Shown here: piece by piece, positions 44,092 to 54,111 of the stretch | Numbering within the stretch: position 1 is the first letter of the stretch | How the letters are laid out: each line of letters opens with the position of its first letter | Assembly (NCBI RefSeq): GCF_011947265.1 | Contig: NZ_JAATHD010000015.1 | Span: 1 to 64,000 of the forward strand | DNA length: 64,000 bases | Source of the DNA: Paenibacillus sp. HB172176 | GTDB lineage: Bacteria > Bacillota > Bacilli > Paenibacillales > Paenibacillaceae | Reading direction: 5' to 3' | Notes under the pieces: model-generated | The model's input: only the letters and a program-made list of their open reading frames with translations | Database searches by the model: none | Told to the model about the DNA's origin: nothing | Translations under genes and position numbers: made by a program

Positions 44092-45115
44092 ATTTCCGAT
44101 CCTGCTTCGTCTTCTCTCTCTTCTCTCCGTTGTGTGGGTTGCTGCCGTCTCCTTCTCTTGCCGCATCTTCCCCGTCGATGGGGTAGCCCTTCGTCTCGCG
44201 AAGGATATAGAGCGGCCGATCCTTGGATTCATCATAGATTCTTCCGATATATTCGCCGATAACGCCGAGCAGCAGCAGTATGATGCCGTTGAACAACAGA
44301 ATAATCGCCATCATCGAGGCCCAGCCGGCTTTCGTCGTATCCGTGAACAAGCGCTGGAATAAGACGACAAGCAAGTATATAAAGCTTCCGAAGGACAGGA
44401 AGAAGCCGAGATATCCCGCGATTTTCAGCGGCTTGTAGGAGAAGGAGGTAATGCCGTCGAGCGCGAAGCCGACCATTTTCTTCAGCGGATACTTCGTCTC
44501 GCCGGCGAAGCGCTCCTCCCTCACATATTCCACGCTCGTCTGCTTGAAGCCGATCCAGCTGATAAGTCCCCTCACGAACCTATTTTTCTCCTTCAGCCCG
44601 CGCAGCACATCGCATACCTTGCGGTCGATCAAGCGGAAGTCTCCCGTATCCAGCGGAATATCGATTGTAGTCATGCTTCTCAGCACGCGATAGAACGCTT
44701 TGGCCGTCACTTTCTTGAAGATCGTCTCGCCCTTGCGCTCGAGTCTGCGCCCGTATACGACCTCGAAGCCTTCCTTCCATTTCTCAATCATGGCGAGAAT
44801 AACCTCGGGAGGGTCCTGAAGATCCGCGTCAATAACGATAATCGCTTCTCCCCCCGCATAATCCATTCCTGCGGAAATCGCAATCTGATGGCCGAAGTTG
44901 CGCGAGAAATCGAGCAGGCGAACATGGGGATCGAAGTCGGCTATCATCGTCACAAGCTCGACTGTCCGATCCTTGCTGCCGTCATTGACGAATATGAGCT
45001 CGTAGCCGGCTTCCGTGCAATCCATCACCTGCTTGAGCCGGTCATAGGTATGCTCGATCACCGCTTCTTCGTTATACATCGGAACAATAACGCTGTACTT
45101 TATGGAAGCTGTCAT
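44084..45115 (-). CDS. GtrB-type family 2 glycosyltransferase
   Basis: 343 residues. GT-A domain (about 5-235) with VIVPMYNEEAVI, FVNDGSKDRT, VIDADLQDPPE (DxD) and GDFRLIDRKV; two membrane segments follow at about 245-310. It would make undecaprenyl-phosphate sugar, as GtrB/DPM1-like enzymes do. AAGGAG before the ATG, 30 bases after the GT-C gene. Confidence 0.93.
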   Translation of the reverse strand: MTASIKYSVIVPMYNEEAVIEHTYDRLKQVMDCTEAGYELIFVNDGSKDRTVELVTMIADFDPHVRLLDFSRNFGHQIAISAGMDYAGGEAIIVIDADLQDPPEVILAMIEKWKEGFEVVYGRRLERKGETIFKKVTAKAFYRVLRSMTTIDIPLDTGDFRLIDRKVCDVLRGLKEKNRFVRGLISWIGFKQTSVEYVREERFAGETKYPLKKMVGFALDGITSFSYKPLKIAGYLGFFLSFGSFIYLLVVLFQRLFTDTTKAGWASMMAIILLFNGIILLLLGVIGEYIGRIYDESKDRPLYILRETKGYPIDGEDAAREGDGSNPHNGEKREKTKQDRKYV

Positions 45116-45145
45116 GAATGATCTCCTTCTGATTCATTAGAATAC

Positions 45146-48100
45146 CTAGAATACCCAGCTCGGGAACCATCTTAAGACGATATTCACATATCGCGCCGGC
45201 ACCTCGAAGCCGGAGATTGCCGGATAGAACAGGACGAACATGAGTGTCGCGACTGTCATATAGAGATATCGCAATCTGGCGTATTTCGGATTAACGTCCT
45301 CCATGCATTTGAAGATATACACGATGCTCAAGATCATGAACGGCACCATTGCAAAATAATGATACAGGAACGTTTCCCTGGGCACCAGCATCCAAGGAAT
45401 ATATTGCGAGAAATAAGCGATCCACAGCATGTAGACTCCCTTGTCTCTGCGCTTCAGGCTAATGACGAGGGAAGCCAGCAGCGTGAATATCCCCGTCCAC
45501 CAAATGAGCGGATTGCCCATCGCCACAATCGTCGATTTCATGCCGGACGCCAATTCCTTCCCGGAATAGTACCAGACGGGTCGTTTCATGAACGGCCATT
45601 CCCACCAGGAGGAGGCGAACGGATGCGTCGCCACCAGGTTGGCGTGGTATTCGTACATATGCACTTGATAATCGACGAGCGCCTTCCACGAATATCCTCC
45701 GTCCATCACCGACAATATCGGAATATAGGCGAGCGCGTAGATGGAGCCGGGAATGGCGATATAGAAGAGCAGACAGGCTGCCAAGGTGGAGACAGCATGC
45801 TTCGGAAATGTCCTTACCATGCGGTGGAGCGCCTCCTCGTCCATTCGCTCCCTGACATCATCCTCCAGCCTCAGCCATCTCTTGGCTGCGCGATATTCCA
45901 TGTACCGCTGGCCGAGCGACCAGAACAGCATGACCGCCAGCCCCGCCCCGCCGTAGATGGCAATCCACTTCGATGCGGCTCCCAGGCCGAAGAACAGCCC
46001 TGCCATCCCGAGCGGAATCAGCGTTGTCGTTAGCTTCTCGCGGTAGAAGCTCATCGATACATATTTATGCATGAAATAGAACATTAACATGATGAAGAAA
46101 ACACCATAAACATCAATCGTCGCAATGCGCGTCTGCGCGAAATGCATGAAATCAACGGCGAGCAATCCCGTAGCGAAAAGAGCGTATTTCGGCTGGCCGA
46201 ACATTCTTCGCGCCATCATGTACATTATCGGCAGCATGACGATGCCGAACACGGTTCCCGCGATGCGCCAGCCGAATGGATTCAGACCGAACAGCTTGAT
46301 GCCAAGCGCGATGATCAGCTTGCCGAGCGGCGGATGCGTATTCTCGTACGCGACAATGCCTTCGATATTCTCGTAGGCGGTGCGCGCGTGATAGATCTCG
46401 TCGAAATAGCTGCCATGCGTATAGGATTGCTGATATTGCATCAAATTCTGTTCATCGAACACGTTGTCGACGGTTCCTCTGGTCGGCTCGTTCTTCTCGT
46501 TCGTCACAATCTCCTTGATTGGCAAAGGCGTCTTGCTGCCGGCCTCGTAAATGCCAAGCTCGTTAATCGAGAAGCCTCTCTGCTGGACCGTCAGCTTCAC
46601 ATACCTCGCCTGAACGCTTACATCCTGAGCCTTCCAGGAAAATACGGCTACATGATTGCTGTCGATCTCAACGGGATCCGTCCACTGACCCGGAGAGAGC
46701 CCGAATTCATATTTGAACTTCCCGGTCCCGACTCCCCCGTAGCTTGTAATCCGGTCAAGTGATTTCACCTCGCCGAGATCGACATAGAAGCTGTCGCCGC
46801 TGGAGGAAGGCTGCCAATCCGTCACCGGTTCTTTCATGGAGCCCAGATGGTAAATCGCGACAATCGAATAGACAAGTATGATGGAGCCAAGCAGCGTCCA
46901 TTCCTTGCGCGACAATCGAATGAATCGCGGTCTCTCCTCAAGGTTGTCGCGAACAGCAAAGTCCGCAAGCCTCCTCTCGTCCTCCGCCCTCTTATCCTCC
47001 GGCAATATGACGCTAAGCGACTGCCGGCGTCCCCTCGCGTAGAGGTCGAATCCGAGATAAATCATATAGAGCAGCAGACCTATATTGGCAATTGCGCAGA
47101 GGAACACCACCCCGTCGCCCTTCACATCGGTCGTGAACTCGCTGAAGGCAAGCACATAGCCCATATTGATGAAATTCGTAATCGTGAAGCCGTAGAACAC
47201 TCGCAGCAGCCTGCGGTCCGCTGTTTGCAGAAAAGCAAACAGGGAGAGGAGCAGCACGGGAAACATATAGCGTTCATGCATCTTCGTCACGCAGATGAAC
47301 ACAAAGCTGATGAGCAGCGCCGCGATGAAGAAGGAGCGATCCGTCCCGCCTGTTCCCTGGCCATTAGGCTTGCCGCCCTCCCGGCTTCGAATGAGCGAGT
47401 ACAAGACAGACAGTCCCGTCGCAGCGGCTACGAACAAGTATCCCCAAGCCTGATAGCTCATGAACAGCCAGCGCGTCTCGATCACGCTCCAATTGGCTCC
47501 AAGAAGCGCATACAGATTGAAGGCGTTCAACGTTGCGTATGGATAAGAGGAGAGCGTCCCCTTATAGAGGTCGTACAGTCCGCCAAGTCCTCCGCTTCCC
47601 CAGAAGAACGGCAGCGCAAGCAGAAAGAAGGTCGCAAAGCCGTAAAACGCGCTGACCGCGACCTGCCTCCAGCTTCTGAGATGAAGCAGGGCAAGCAGCA
47701 GCACCGGCATGAAGATGAACGCTTGAGGCTTAATGAGCACCGCGATCGCAAACCAGATCGAAGCGCCCGCGATCCTTCGATCCGCCAGCGCGGTTATGGA
47801 CAGCACGAGCATCAATGCGAATATGCCGTCGACCTGTCCCCATGAGGCGGAATCCATTATGACTGCCGGATTGAAGAGATAGAGCGCTGCGGCTCCAAGT
47901 CCGATGGCGGGTCCCAGCTTCTTGCTCGCTGCCCGGAAAAGAACGCCGGCCGCGATCATATCGGCGACGATCGCGGGCAGCTTGTACAGCAGAATCGTAT
48001 GCCCCTCCTGCGCTCCCCAGTCCAGCCACGATTTGATCGCGCCAAGAACATAGAGAATATAGATATAACCCGGCGGATAATCCACGAAGAAATCGGAGTG

Positions 48101-49033
48101 ATAGAAGTTGCGAAGTCCTCCGTCCACCGCGCGTTCGGACCAATAGATGAACAGATTAATATCCGTCTTGTAGCCCCCATGCGTAATTGCAAGCCAAAGA
48201 CGTATTCCGAGTCCCGCCAGGATGGCAAGCGCAAGCATAAGCGGAAGCGCCGACTTATCCCGCTTCAGCCATTCCCGATCCCTGAACAGGTAGCGATGCG
48301 CAATGAGATAGAGAAGCGAGAACAAGCTCAGCATGATGAGCATAGTAAGAATCGAAACCTTATGCGGCGCCTCGTCGCTCGAAGCGTTTCCAACGGTCGA
48401 GAGAGTCAGCGGAATGACCTCGACGCCTTCCGGCGCGCTGTCAACCTGCTCCGCAGCGACGGAATCGAACCAGGCTTTACCCGCGTTCAAGCTTCCGTAT
48501 CCGCCCACGTTGAGCGCTATCGTCATTTCCTTCTGATCCTTGCCTGTTTTGCCATAGAATACGGAATACGCCCACTCGCCCTGCGTATCGTACACTTGCG
48601 GATAATAGGCGGCCACGCCTTCCACGGAAAGATGCGCGCCTTCCCCGCTATTGTCAATGCCCTCAGTTCGTATGTATCCCGAAATGCGGTAAATGCTGTT
48701 CCCATTAACGGTAATCTTCTGCAACAGCCTTGCGTGATTATCCGAATGATTGTCTATAACGGCCGATTGCTTGCCTGAGTAGTCGTTGCCTTGCTCCACG
48801 GAGAAGGAAGTGACGCCGTTATCCGCATACCATCTCTCTGTCGTCCACCCTGCAGGCACGCCGCTTGATGTCTGCTCGAAATCACCGTTCGACAGCAGGT
48901 TTCCCGCTGCCGACACTGCGGATGCCGCATAGCCCGATCCGGTCATCAGTAGCGCGCACAGTACAAGAGCGATCCGCAGCGCAGCGCCGCCAGTGGACGG
49001 CAGCAGCCGTTTCACCTTGCCAACTATTTTCAT
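45146..49033 (-). CDS. Double GT-C membrane glycosyltransferase fusion
   Basis: About 1295 residues. After a signal segment (to ~40) comes a carbohydrate-binding-like beta domain (NLLSNGDFEQ..AGW.TE, about 45-205). The first GT-C unit (about 230-640) has an acidic KTDINLFIYW loop and VDYPPGYIYILY. An F5/8-type beta domain (about 735-860; FYVDLGEVKSLDRI, YVKLTV) follows. The last unit is a PMT-type GT39 enzyme (about 880-1295) with the DE motif in FDEIYHARTAYE and THPPLGK. It would move lipid-linked sugar to an outer acceptor. I favour ATG 49033; TTG 49069 and ATG 49054 are also in frame. Confidence 0.88.
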   Translation of the reverse strand: MKIVGKVKRLLPSTGGAALRIALVLCALLMTGSGYAASAVSAAGNLLSNGDFEQTSSGVPAGWTTERWYADNGVTSFSVEQGNDYSGKQSAVIDNHSDNHARLLQKITVNGNSIYRISGYIRTEGIDNSGEGAHLSVEGVAAYYPQVYDTQGEWAYSVFYGKTGKDQKEMTIALNVGGYGSLNAGKAWFDSVAAEQVDSAPEGVEVIPLTLSTVGNASSDEAPHKVSILTMLIMLSLFSLLYLIAHRYLFRDREWLKRDKSALPLMLALAILAGLGIRLWLAITHGGYKTDINLFIYWSERAVDGGLRNFYHSDFFVDYPPGYIYILYVLGAIKSWLDWGAQEGHTILLYKLPAIVADMIAAGVLFRAASKKLGPAIGLGAAALYLFNPAVIMDSASWGQVDGIFALMLVLSITALADRRIAGASIWFAIAVLIKPQAFIFMPVLLLALLHLRSWRQVAVSAFYGFATFFLLALPFFWGSGGLGGLYDLYKGTLSSYPYATLNAFNLYALLGANWSVIETRWLFMSYQAWGYLFVAAATGLSVLYSLIRSREGGKPNGQGTGGTDRSFFIAALLISFVFICVTKMHERYMFPVLLLSLFAFLQTADRRLLRVFYGFTITNFINMGYVLAFSEFTTDVKGDGVVFLCAIANIGLLLYMIYLGFDLYARGRRQSLSVILPEDKRAEDERRLADFAVRDNLEERPRFIRLSRKEWTLLGSIILVYSIVAIYHLGSMKEPVTDWQPSSSGDSFYVDLGEVKSLDRITSYGGVGTGKFKYEFGLSPGQWTDPVEIDSNHVAVFSWKAQDVSVQARYVKLTVQQRGFSINELGIYEAGSKTPLPIKEIVTNEKNEPTRGTVDNVFDEQNLMQYQQSYTHGSYFDEIYHARTAYENIEGIVAYENTHPPLGKLIIALGIKLFGLNPFGWRIAGTVFGIVMLPIMYMMARRMFGQPKYALFATGLLAVDFMHFAQTRIATIDVYGVFFIMLMFYFMHKYVSMSFYREKLTTTLIPLGMAGLFFGLGAASKWIAIYGGAGLAVMLFWSLGQRYMEYRAAKRWLRLEDDVRERMDEEALHRMVRTFPKHAVSTLAACLLFYIAIPGSIYALAYIPILSVMDGGYSWKALVDYQVHMYEYHANLVATHPFASSWWEWPFMKRPVWYYSGKELASGMKSTIVAMGNPLIWWTGIFTLLASLVISLKRRDKGVYMLWIAYFSQYIPWMLVPRETFLYHYFAMVPFMILSIVYIFKCMEDVNPKYARLRYLYMTVATLMFVLFYPAISGFEVPARYVNIVLRWFPSWVF

Positions 49034-49215
49034 CGTCTTAACAATCCCCTTCATCCGCAGGTAATTCAATACATATTCACTTTATCGAATGCGGCTTCCC
49101 AGGTCAATGCCAATCGCGCCATGCGGCGCCGAACCGATTGCATGGAAAATGGATATGCATCCGTTTCATAGCGGTCGCGGCTCGAATAAACTAGGAGAAA
49201 ACAAGGAGGTTTAAC

Positions 49216-50019
49216 ATGCTGGAACTAATCATACCGGGAACCGGACATTCCATGTTCATTAATCCCCACGACCAGAAAGGCAGAAGCTTGATTATGCGGA
49301 AAGGATTATCCCAACCCAGGGTTGTCCGTTTCTGGCAAAGAGCAGCGGCACTCTATCACCCCACGCTCATCATTGACGGCGGCGTCAATTACGGCGAAAT
49401 CCTGTTGTCCGCCGCATATCCCCCCCATACCGAAATCATCGCAATCGACGCGAATCAGGAGCTGGCTCCGTATGTGAAAAGATCGCTGGCCAAGCATCCG
49501 AACGGCAAGCAGGTTAAGCTCGTCCACGGTTTTGTATCCGATGTCGTCAGCCCCGATACGGTTTTCTACATCGATATTCTGCGCTCTGGCAATTCATCAG
49601 GCTTTCCGCTCGGAGATCGTGCTTCCCGCCGCATTCAGGTTCCGAGTCTGACGATCGATTCGCTTCTGGACGGACGAACGCTCGATAGAGACGTTCTGTT
49701 ATTCAAGCTGGATGTCGAAGGCTTCGAATGGAATGCGCTGTCAGGCATGTCTCGTATGTTGAACCATTGCAAATCGTCAATCGGCTGCATCGAATTCAAT
49801 ATGGCCTATTTGCGCTCGAAGGGCATTGATCTTGACGCTTTTCTCGACTTCCTGCATGCTCGTTTTCTCATTTTTGCACCGGATGAGCAAGGCAGCCTGA
49901 CTCGCTTACGGCCGCCGCTGCTGAGCAGCGCCGCCGCCTTCTTCGAGCAGGATAAGGGCTGCAATGATATTATGTTATTCTCCCATGAAGAGCTGTACGA
50001 GAAATGGACATGTGATTGA
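49216..50019 (+). CDS. FkbM-family methyltransferase
   Basis: 267 residues. SAM-binding fold with LIIDGGVNYGEILLSA (motif I), IIAIDANQEL and LFKLDVEGFEWNAL, the FkbM signature. FkbM enzymes in sugar clusters O-methylate glycan residues. AAGGAGG before the ATG. It is a lone plus-strand gene between glycosylation operons on the other strand, so a role in finishing a polysaccharide is likely. Confidence 0.88.
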   Translation: MLELIIPGTGHSMFINPHDQKGRSLIMRKGLSQPRVVRFWQRAAALYHPTLIIDGGVNYGEILLSAAYPPHTEIIAIDANQELAPYVKRSLAKHPNGKQVKLVHGFVSDVVSPDTVFYIDILRSGNSSGFPLGDRASRRIQVPSLTIDSLLDGRTLDRDVLLFKLDVEGFEWNALSGMSRMLNHCKSSIGCIEFNMAYLRSKGIDLDAFLDFLHARFLIFAPDEQGSLTRLRPPLLSSAAAFFEQDKGCNDIMLFSHEELYEKWTCD

Positions 50020-50076
50020 ACGAGAAAGAAGCTCATCGGACATCGCAAAATGACGCCGGTTGAGCTTCTTCCTCGT

Positions 50077-51018
50077 TTATGCGCGAAGAGACAGTTCCTT
50101 TCTGACCGCGTCGATGAACGCGGCGGCCCGAATTTCATTCGTGTGCTTTGATTGAATGAAGGCGTAGCCTTTATCGGTCAAGCTCGCGCGGGCCTCCTCA
50201 TCCGCGTCGTAACGCAACGCTTTTTCGTAGAAGTCCGAGCGGTCGCATGCGATGAAATGCTCTTCGTCTTTAAAACCGAGCTCCTCGATATCCGGATTCG
50301 TCTCGGCCAGCATCAAGCTGCGGCAGCCGGGAATTTCGAAAAATTTCGCTACCGGAATTTGCAATACGCTGCCGCAGGTGAAGGAAATTCGAGATCGGTT
50401 GATTGCTCTTGTGTAATTCTCATTCACGAATAAACCGGGCCGGCTGGCCGTTCGGTGACCGGGATGCTTGAAATGGACAAAGCCATCCACGCCCTTCATC
50501 CGGTTCAGCACCGCCTGCCGGAAAGGATATTTCTCCTCAAGAAGCCCCGTAAGCGAATATCGGATACTCTTCTCTTCCCGATAATCCCTTATTACAGACG
50601 GATTAATGCCGAAGGGCAGCCAATGAAACCGCGAGGCGCATTCCTGGAACGCGTTCAGGAAAGGGTATTTGCTCGCGGAGAAGATCATATCCGGCTTCGC
50701 GTCCCTATTGAAATACCGAAGGCGCGTATCCGGCTCGAAGTGAACGTCGAGCACGAAGCAGGCTTTGAGCAGCTTGCACTTGTCTAGATTTCGAATTTGC
50801 GGCGCGAAGGCGTTCCGCCATTCAATATCATAATGAAAGATGGCATCGGGTTCGAAGTCCAGCCCATTCAATATTTCAAGAATATCGCCATCCCTATGCC
50901 AATAACTCACGTCGGCAGCTTGCTCGATCGCGGTCAGCATATCGAATTTATGCTGATGCTTCGGCATCGTATCGGCAAATCGCTTAGCGAGTATTAACAG
51001 CTTTAGCGGTTTCTCCAC
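50077..51018 (-). CDS. CgeB-like glycosyltransferase
   Basis: 313 residues, GT-B look. The C-terminal half has RISFTCGSVLQIPVAKFFEIPGCRSLMLAE, the family motif around the nucleotide-sugar site, and ends in a helical tail. CgeB of B. subtilis glycosylates the spore surface. GTG start with AAGGGAG upstream. It follows the Wbp-like acetyltransferase gene by 27 bases and is probably last in that operon. Confidence 0.82.
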   Translation of the reverse strand: MEKPLKLLILAKRFADTMPKHQHKFDMLTAIEQAADVSYWHRDGDILEILNGLDFEPDAIFHYDIEWRNAFAPQIRNLDKCKLLKACFVLDVHFEPDTRLRYFNRDAKPDMIFSASKYPFLNAFQECASRFHWLPFGINPSVIRDYREEKSIRYSLTGLLEEKYPFRQAVLNRMKGVDGFVHFKHPGHRTASRPGLFVNENYTRAINRSRISFTCGSVLQIPVAKFFEIPGCRSLMLAETNPDIEELGFKDEEHFIACDRSDFYEKALRYDADEEARASLTDKGYAFIQSKHTNEIRAAAFIDAVRKELSLRA

Positions 51019-51045
51019 AGCTCTGCTCCCTTAGGTCGTTAGATT

Positions 51046-51756
51046 TTATTGATTCTCCAGCCATTGCTCCTTCGGAACCTCGCTCTTCACTCTGGCAGGC
51101 ACCCCGACAACCAACATGCGACGAGGCACATCCGAGACCACCACGCTGCCTGCAGCGGCAACGCCGTCCTCGAAGATCGTTCTCCCCGGCAATATCGTTG
51201 CGCCGGCGCCGACTCTTCCGCCCCGTTTGATCGTCACGCCTTTGAACTGTCCGAATCTCGCTTTCGAACGCGCCAAATAATTATCGTTCGTCGTGACGAC
51301 ATAAGGCGCGATGAACACATCGTCTCCAATCTCGGAGAACGCGCAAATATAGCTGTTCGTTTCCAGCTTGCACCGAGCCCCGATGCTGCAATCATTCTCT
51401 ATCGCGGCGCCTCTGCCTACGATGGTTCGCTCGCCGACCGTTACTCTCTCGCGAACGGTTGCGAGATCCGCCACGAACACTTCGCTTCCGAGCCAAGCGC
51501 CCCGATAGACGATCGAGCCCGTGCCGATGATGCTTCCGGGGCCGATGACAGCCTCAGGAAGATTGCCGGGGCTCCTTGTCGTTGCCGAATTACTGGCTTT
51601 CATCGGCAGCTTGCCGACGACGGCATGCTCATGAATCGTCACATGGTCTCCAATCCGCGTATTCTCGTGTATTACGGCATAATGGCCGATCGTCACATGC
51701 TTGCCAAGCTGCACGCCTGGACCGATGACGGCGGTATTCGCTATTCGATTACCCAT
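51046..51756 (-). CDS. WbpD-like N-acetyltransferase (left-handed beta helix)
   Basis: 236 residues. Many hexapeptide repeats (VIGPGVQLGKHVTIGHYAVI and so on) give a left-handed beta helix; NDNYLARSK is in the acyl-site loop. It fits WbpD/WlbB, which acetylates the 3-amino group of a UDP-3-amino sugar acid. Overlaps the aminotransferase stop by 8 bases. Confidence 0.85.
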   Translation of the reverse strand: MGNRIANTAVIGPGVQLGKHVTIGHYAVIHENTRIGDHVTIHEHAVVGKLPMKASNSATTRSPGNLPEAVIGPGSIIGTGSIVYRGAWLGSEVFVADLATVRERVTVGERTIVGRGAAIENDCSIGARCKLETNSYICAFSEIGDDVFIAPYVVTTNDNYLARSKARFGQFKGVTIKRGGRVGAGATILPGRTIFEDGVAAAGSVVVSDVPRRMLVVGVPARVKSEVPKEQWLENQ

Positions 51757-52849
51757 ATTGCTTCACCTTCTCGACAATATAGCTTTGCTGCCTTCTTGTC
51801 ATATGCGGCGACAACGGTAGAGCGATGGCCAGCTTGCAAGCCCTCTCCGTTACAGGCAAATCTCCTTCCTTGTATCCCAGATACGAGAAAGCGGCCTGCA
51901 AATGCAGCGGGCATGGATAATAATGGCCCGTCGCTATGCCTTCCTTTCGCAGATCGGCAGCAAGCCTGCCCCGATTATCATGCTGCAAGACGTACAGATG
52001 ATACACATGCTGCACATGGCTGGCTGCAGCGGGCAGCTTCAAAGCAGCTCCCGCTAATTCCTGGTTATAGTACGACGCCGCGTCCCTTCTTCTCGCATTC
52101 CACTCATGCAGCTTTGCAAGCTTCACCCTGATCGCAGCAGCTTGAAGGGGGTCCATTCTTGAATTGCAGCCAATCGTTTCGTGAAAATATTTTTTCCTGC
52201 TTCCGTGGCGGGCGAGCAGACGCACCCGTTCGGCATGCTTCTCGTTATTCGTGACGACGATGCCTCCGTCTCCGAAGCCTCCCAGATTCTTGGTCGGGAA
52301 GACAGAGAAGCAGCCCATATCGCCAATCGCTCCAAGCGGTCGATTGTTGTACGTTGCTCCGATCGCTTGGCAAGCGTCTTCGATGATTGTCAAATTGTGC
52401 AGCAAGGCAAGCTTTTGGAATGCATCCATATCCGCGGGATGGCCGAAGAGATGAACGGGAATAATCGCTTTCGTTTTTGGCGTTATTTTGGCGGCGGCCG
52501 CTTCCGGGCTTAGGTTATAGCTATTCTCATCAATATCCGCGAACACCGGAGTTGCCCCTCTTCTCGCTATCGCTTCCGCCGTCGCGAAGAACGTATATGC
52601 GGTTGTGATCACCTCATCGCCGGGACCGATCCCTGCCGCTTCCAGCGCAAGCAGAAGAGCGTCCGTTCCGTTCGCGACGGAAACCGCGTATCTGGCCTCC
52701 GTCAGCACGGCAATCTCCCGCTCAAGCGCCTCAACCTCCGGACCGGCAATATAGACGCCGCTTTCCAGCACTCTGCGCAGCGCTTCATTGATTTCCGTCT
52801 TCAGCTCGTTGTATTGCGCGCCGAGATCGATTAAGGGGATTTTGTTCAC
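51749..52849 (-). CDS. WbpE-like PLP aminotransferase (DegT/DnrJ/EryC1)
   Basis: 366 residues. PLP Lys is in FPTKNLGGFGDGG; IPVHLFGHPADMD and EDACQAIGATY are typical of sugar aminotransferases, and GCNSRMDPLQAA binds the sugar. It would aminate the 3-keto sugar from the oxidoreductase. GTG start overlaps the oxidoreductase stop (GTGA), with CGGAGG upstream. Confidence 0.93.
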   Translation of the reverse strand: MNKIPLIDLGAQYNELKTEINEALRRVLESGVYIAGPEVEALEREIAVLTEARYAVSVANGTDALLLALEAAGIGPGDEVITTAYTFFATAEAIARRGATPVFADIDENSYNLSPEAAAAKITPKTKAIIPVHLFGHPADMDAFQKLALLHNLTIIEDACQAIGATYNNRPLGAIGDMGCFSVFPTKNLGGFGDGGIVVTNNEKHAERVRLLARHGSRKKYFHETIGCNSRMDPLQAAAIRVKLAKLHEWNARRRDAASYYNQELAGAALKLPAAASHVQHVYHLYVLQHDNRGRLAADLRKEGIATGHYYPCPLHLQAAFSYLGYKEGDLPVTERACKLAIALPLSPHMTRRQQSYIVEKVKQYG

Positions 52850-53916
52850 TCTGAATGCCTCCGATTCATCTTATTCATCTCGAATTTCTCAAGGGGAAGC
52901 TCCACGGCTTTGCCGCTCAGCATCGACTGATAGACCGCCAGCACGATTTCATGCGTATCCAGCGTCAGATCAACAGCGGTCAGAGGTTTGCCTCCCGTGC
53001 GTATACATGCCAGGATATCCTCGTACAGCGGCACATGCGACAATTGTACGCTCTCCGTCCGGCTCGAGCTCTCCGCATCCTGCTCCGACTCGAATTGCCA
53101 TACCCGCCGCTCACTTAATTGCGGACCGCCTACAACAGCCGAGCCCCGCTGTCCGAATAACGAAATCGAAGTGTCGAGCGTTCTCGGATAAATGCAGGTA
53201 GAGGCTTCGATAATGCCGATTGCTCCGCTCTGAAAGCCAAGCTGGACCGCGCCCGTATTCTCGATTCGAATCGATTGCCCGATACTTTCTCCCTGGGCAT
53301 ATACGGAACGGACAGGTCCCATCAGCCACCTGAGCAGATCGATATAATGAATGCATTGATTCATGAACAATCCCCCGCCCTTGCTCCAATCCTCGCGCCA
53401 GGGGCTTTCCCGATAATACGACTCGTTGCGATTCCAGCGCATCGACACAGCGCCATGCGAGAGCGCGCCGAACCTGCCAAGCTCCGCCGCGCGTTTCATC
53501 GCCTGAATAGCGGGCGCATAACGAGCCTGGAACGAAACCGCGAGTATGCGGTTCGTCTCAGCGGCCAAGTCTCTTGCCGCCCTCCCCTCCTCGATCGACA
53601 GAGCAAGCGGCTTCTCCACGAGGACATGCTTGCCGGCTTTCAACGCACGAACAGCGAGGTCTGAGTGGGAATCGCTGCTTGTCGTAATGGCGATCAGCTC
53701 CACATTCGGATCGTCAAGCAACGCTTCCACGGATTCAACCATTCGGACGCCGGGGAATTGCGTTTCGCAGTTTTCTGCCGCAAACCTGGCCATTCGGTTT
53801 TTGTCGATATCGCACAAAGCCGAGACCGTCGCCGCTCCTTCGAGCTGCAGCAAGGCGTGTATATGCTTCCTGGCGATATAGCCGCATCCGACTATCGCGA
53901 TTCTAAGCGGGTACAT
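52846..53916 (-). CDS. WbpB-like Gfo/Idh/MocA oxidoreductase
   Basis: 356 residues. N-terminal Rossmann fold (IAIVGCGYIARKHIHAL), the EKPLAL motif near 95, and a C-terminal domain with SKGGGLFMNQCIHYIDLLRWL. In the WbpB/WlbA role it oxidises C3 of UDP-GlcNAcA. It leads the wbpB-wbpE-wbpD-GT operon, and diverges from the epimerase gene across 195 bases that hold both promoters. Confidence 0.9.
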   Translation of the reverse strand: MYPLRIAIVGCGYIARKHIHALLQLEGAATVSALCDIDKNRMARFAAENCETQFPGVRMVESVEALLDDPNVELIAITTSSDSHSDLAVRALKAGKHVLVEKPLALSIEEGRAARDLAAETNRILAVSFQARYAPAIQAMKRAAELGRFGALSHGAVSMRWNRNESYYRESPWREDWSKGGGLFMNQCIHYIDLLRWLMGPVRSVYAQGESIGQSIRIENTGAVQLGFQSGAIGIIEASTCIYPRTLDTSISLFGQRGSAVVGGPQLSERRVWQFESEQDAESSSRTESVQLSHVPLYEDILACIRTGGKPLTAVDLTLDTHEIVLAVYQSMLSGKAVELPLEKFEMNKMNRRHSE

Positions 53917-54111
53917 ATCGCGTCTCCCTTCGGCTTGATCCTATGCTTCCAATCATGCAATCTTGTATATCAGTATATGATCGTGAGCGGCGGATGGATA
54001 TGGACGAAGGCTGTGTTAAGACCAGGAAAAGTCGGAAATAGACAACTGTATCGAGCCATACCATAAGCTCGGGAATATGCTAATGATGATTAGAAAGGAG
54101 ATTGACAAGCA

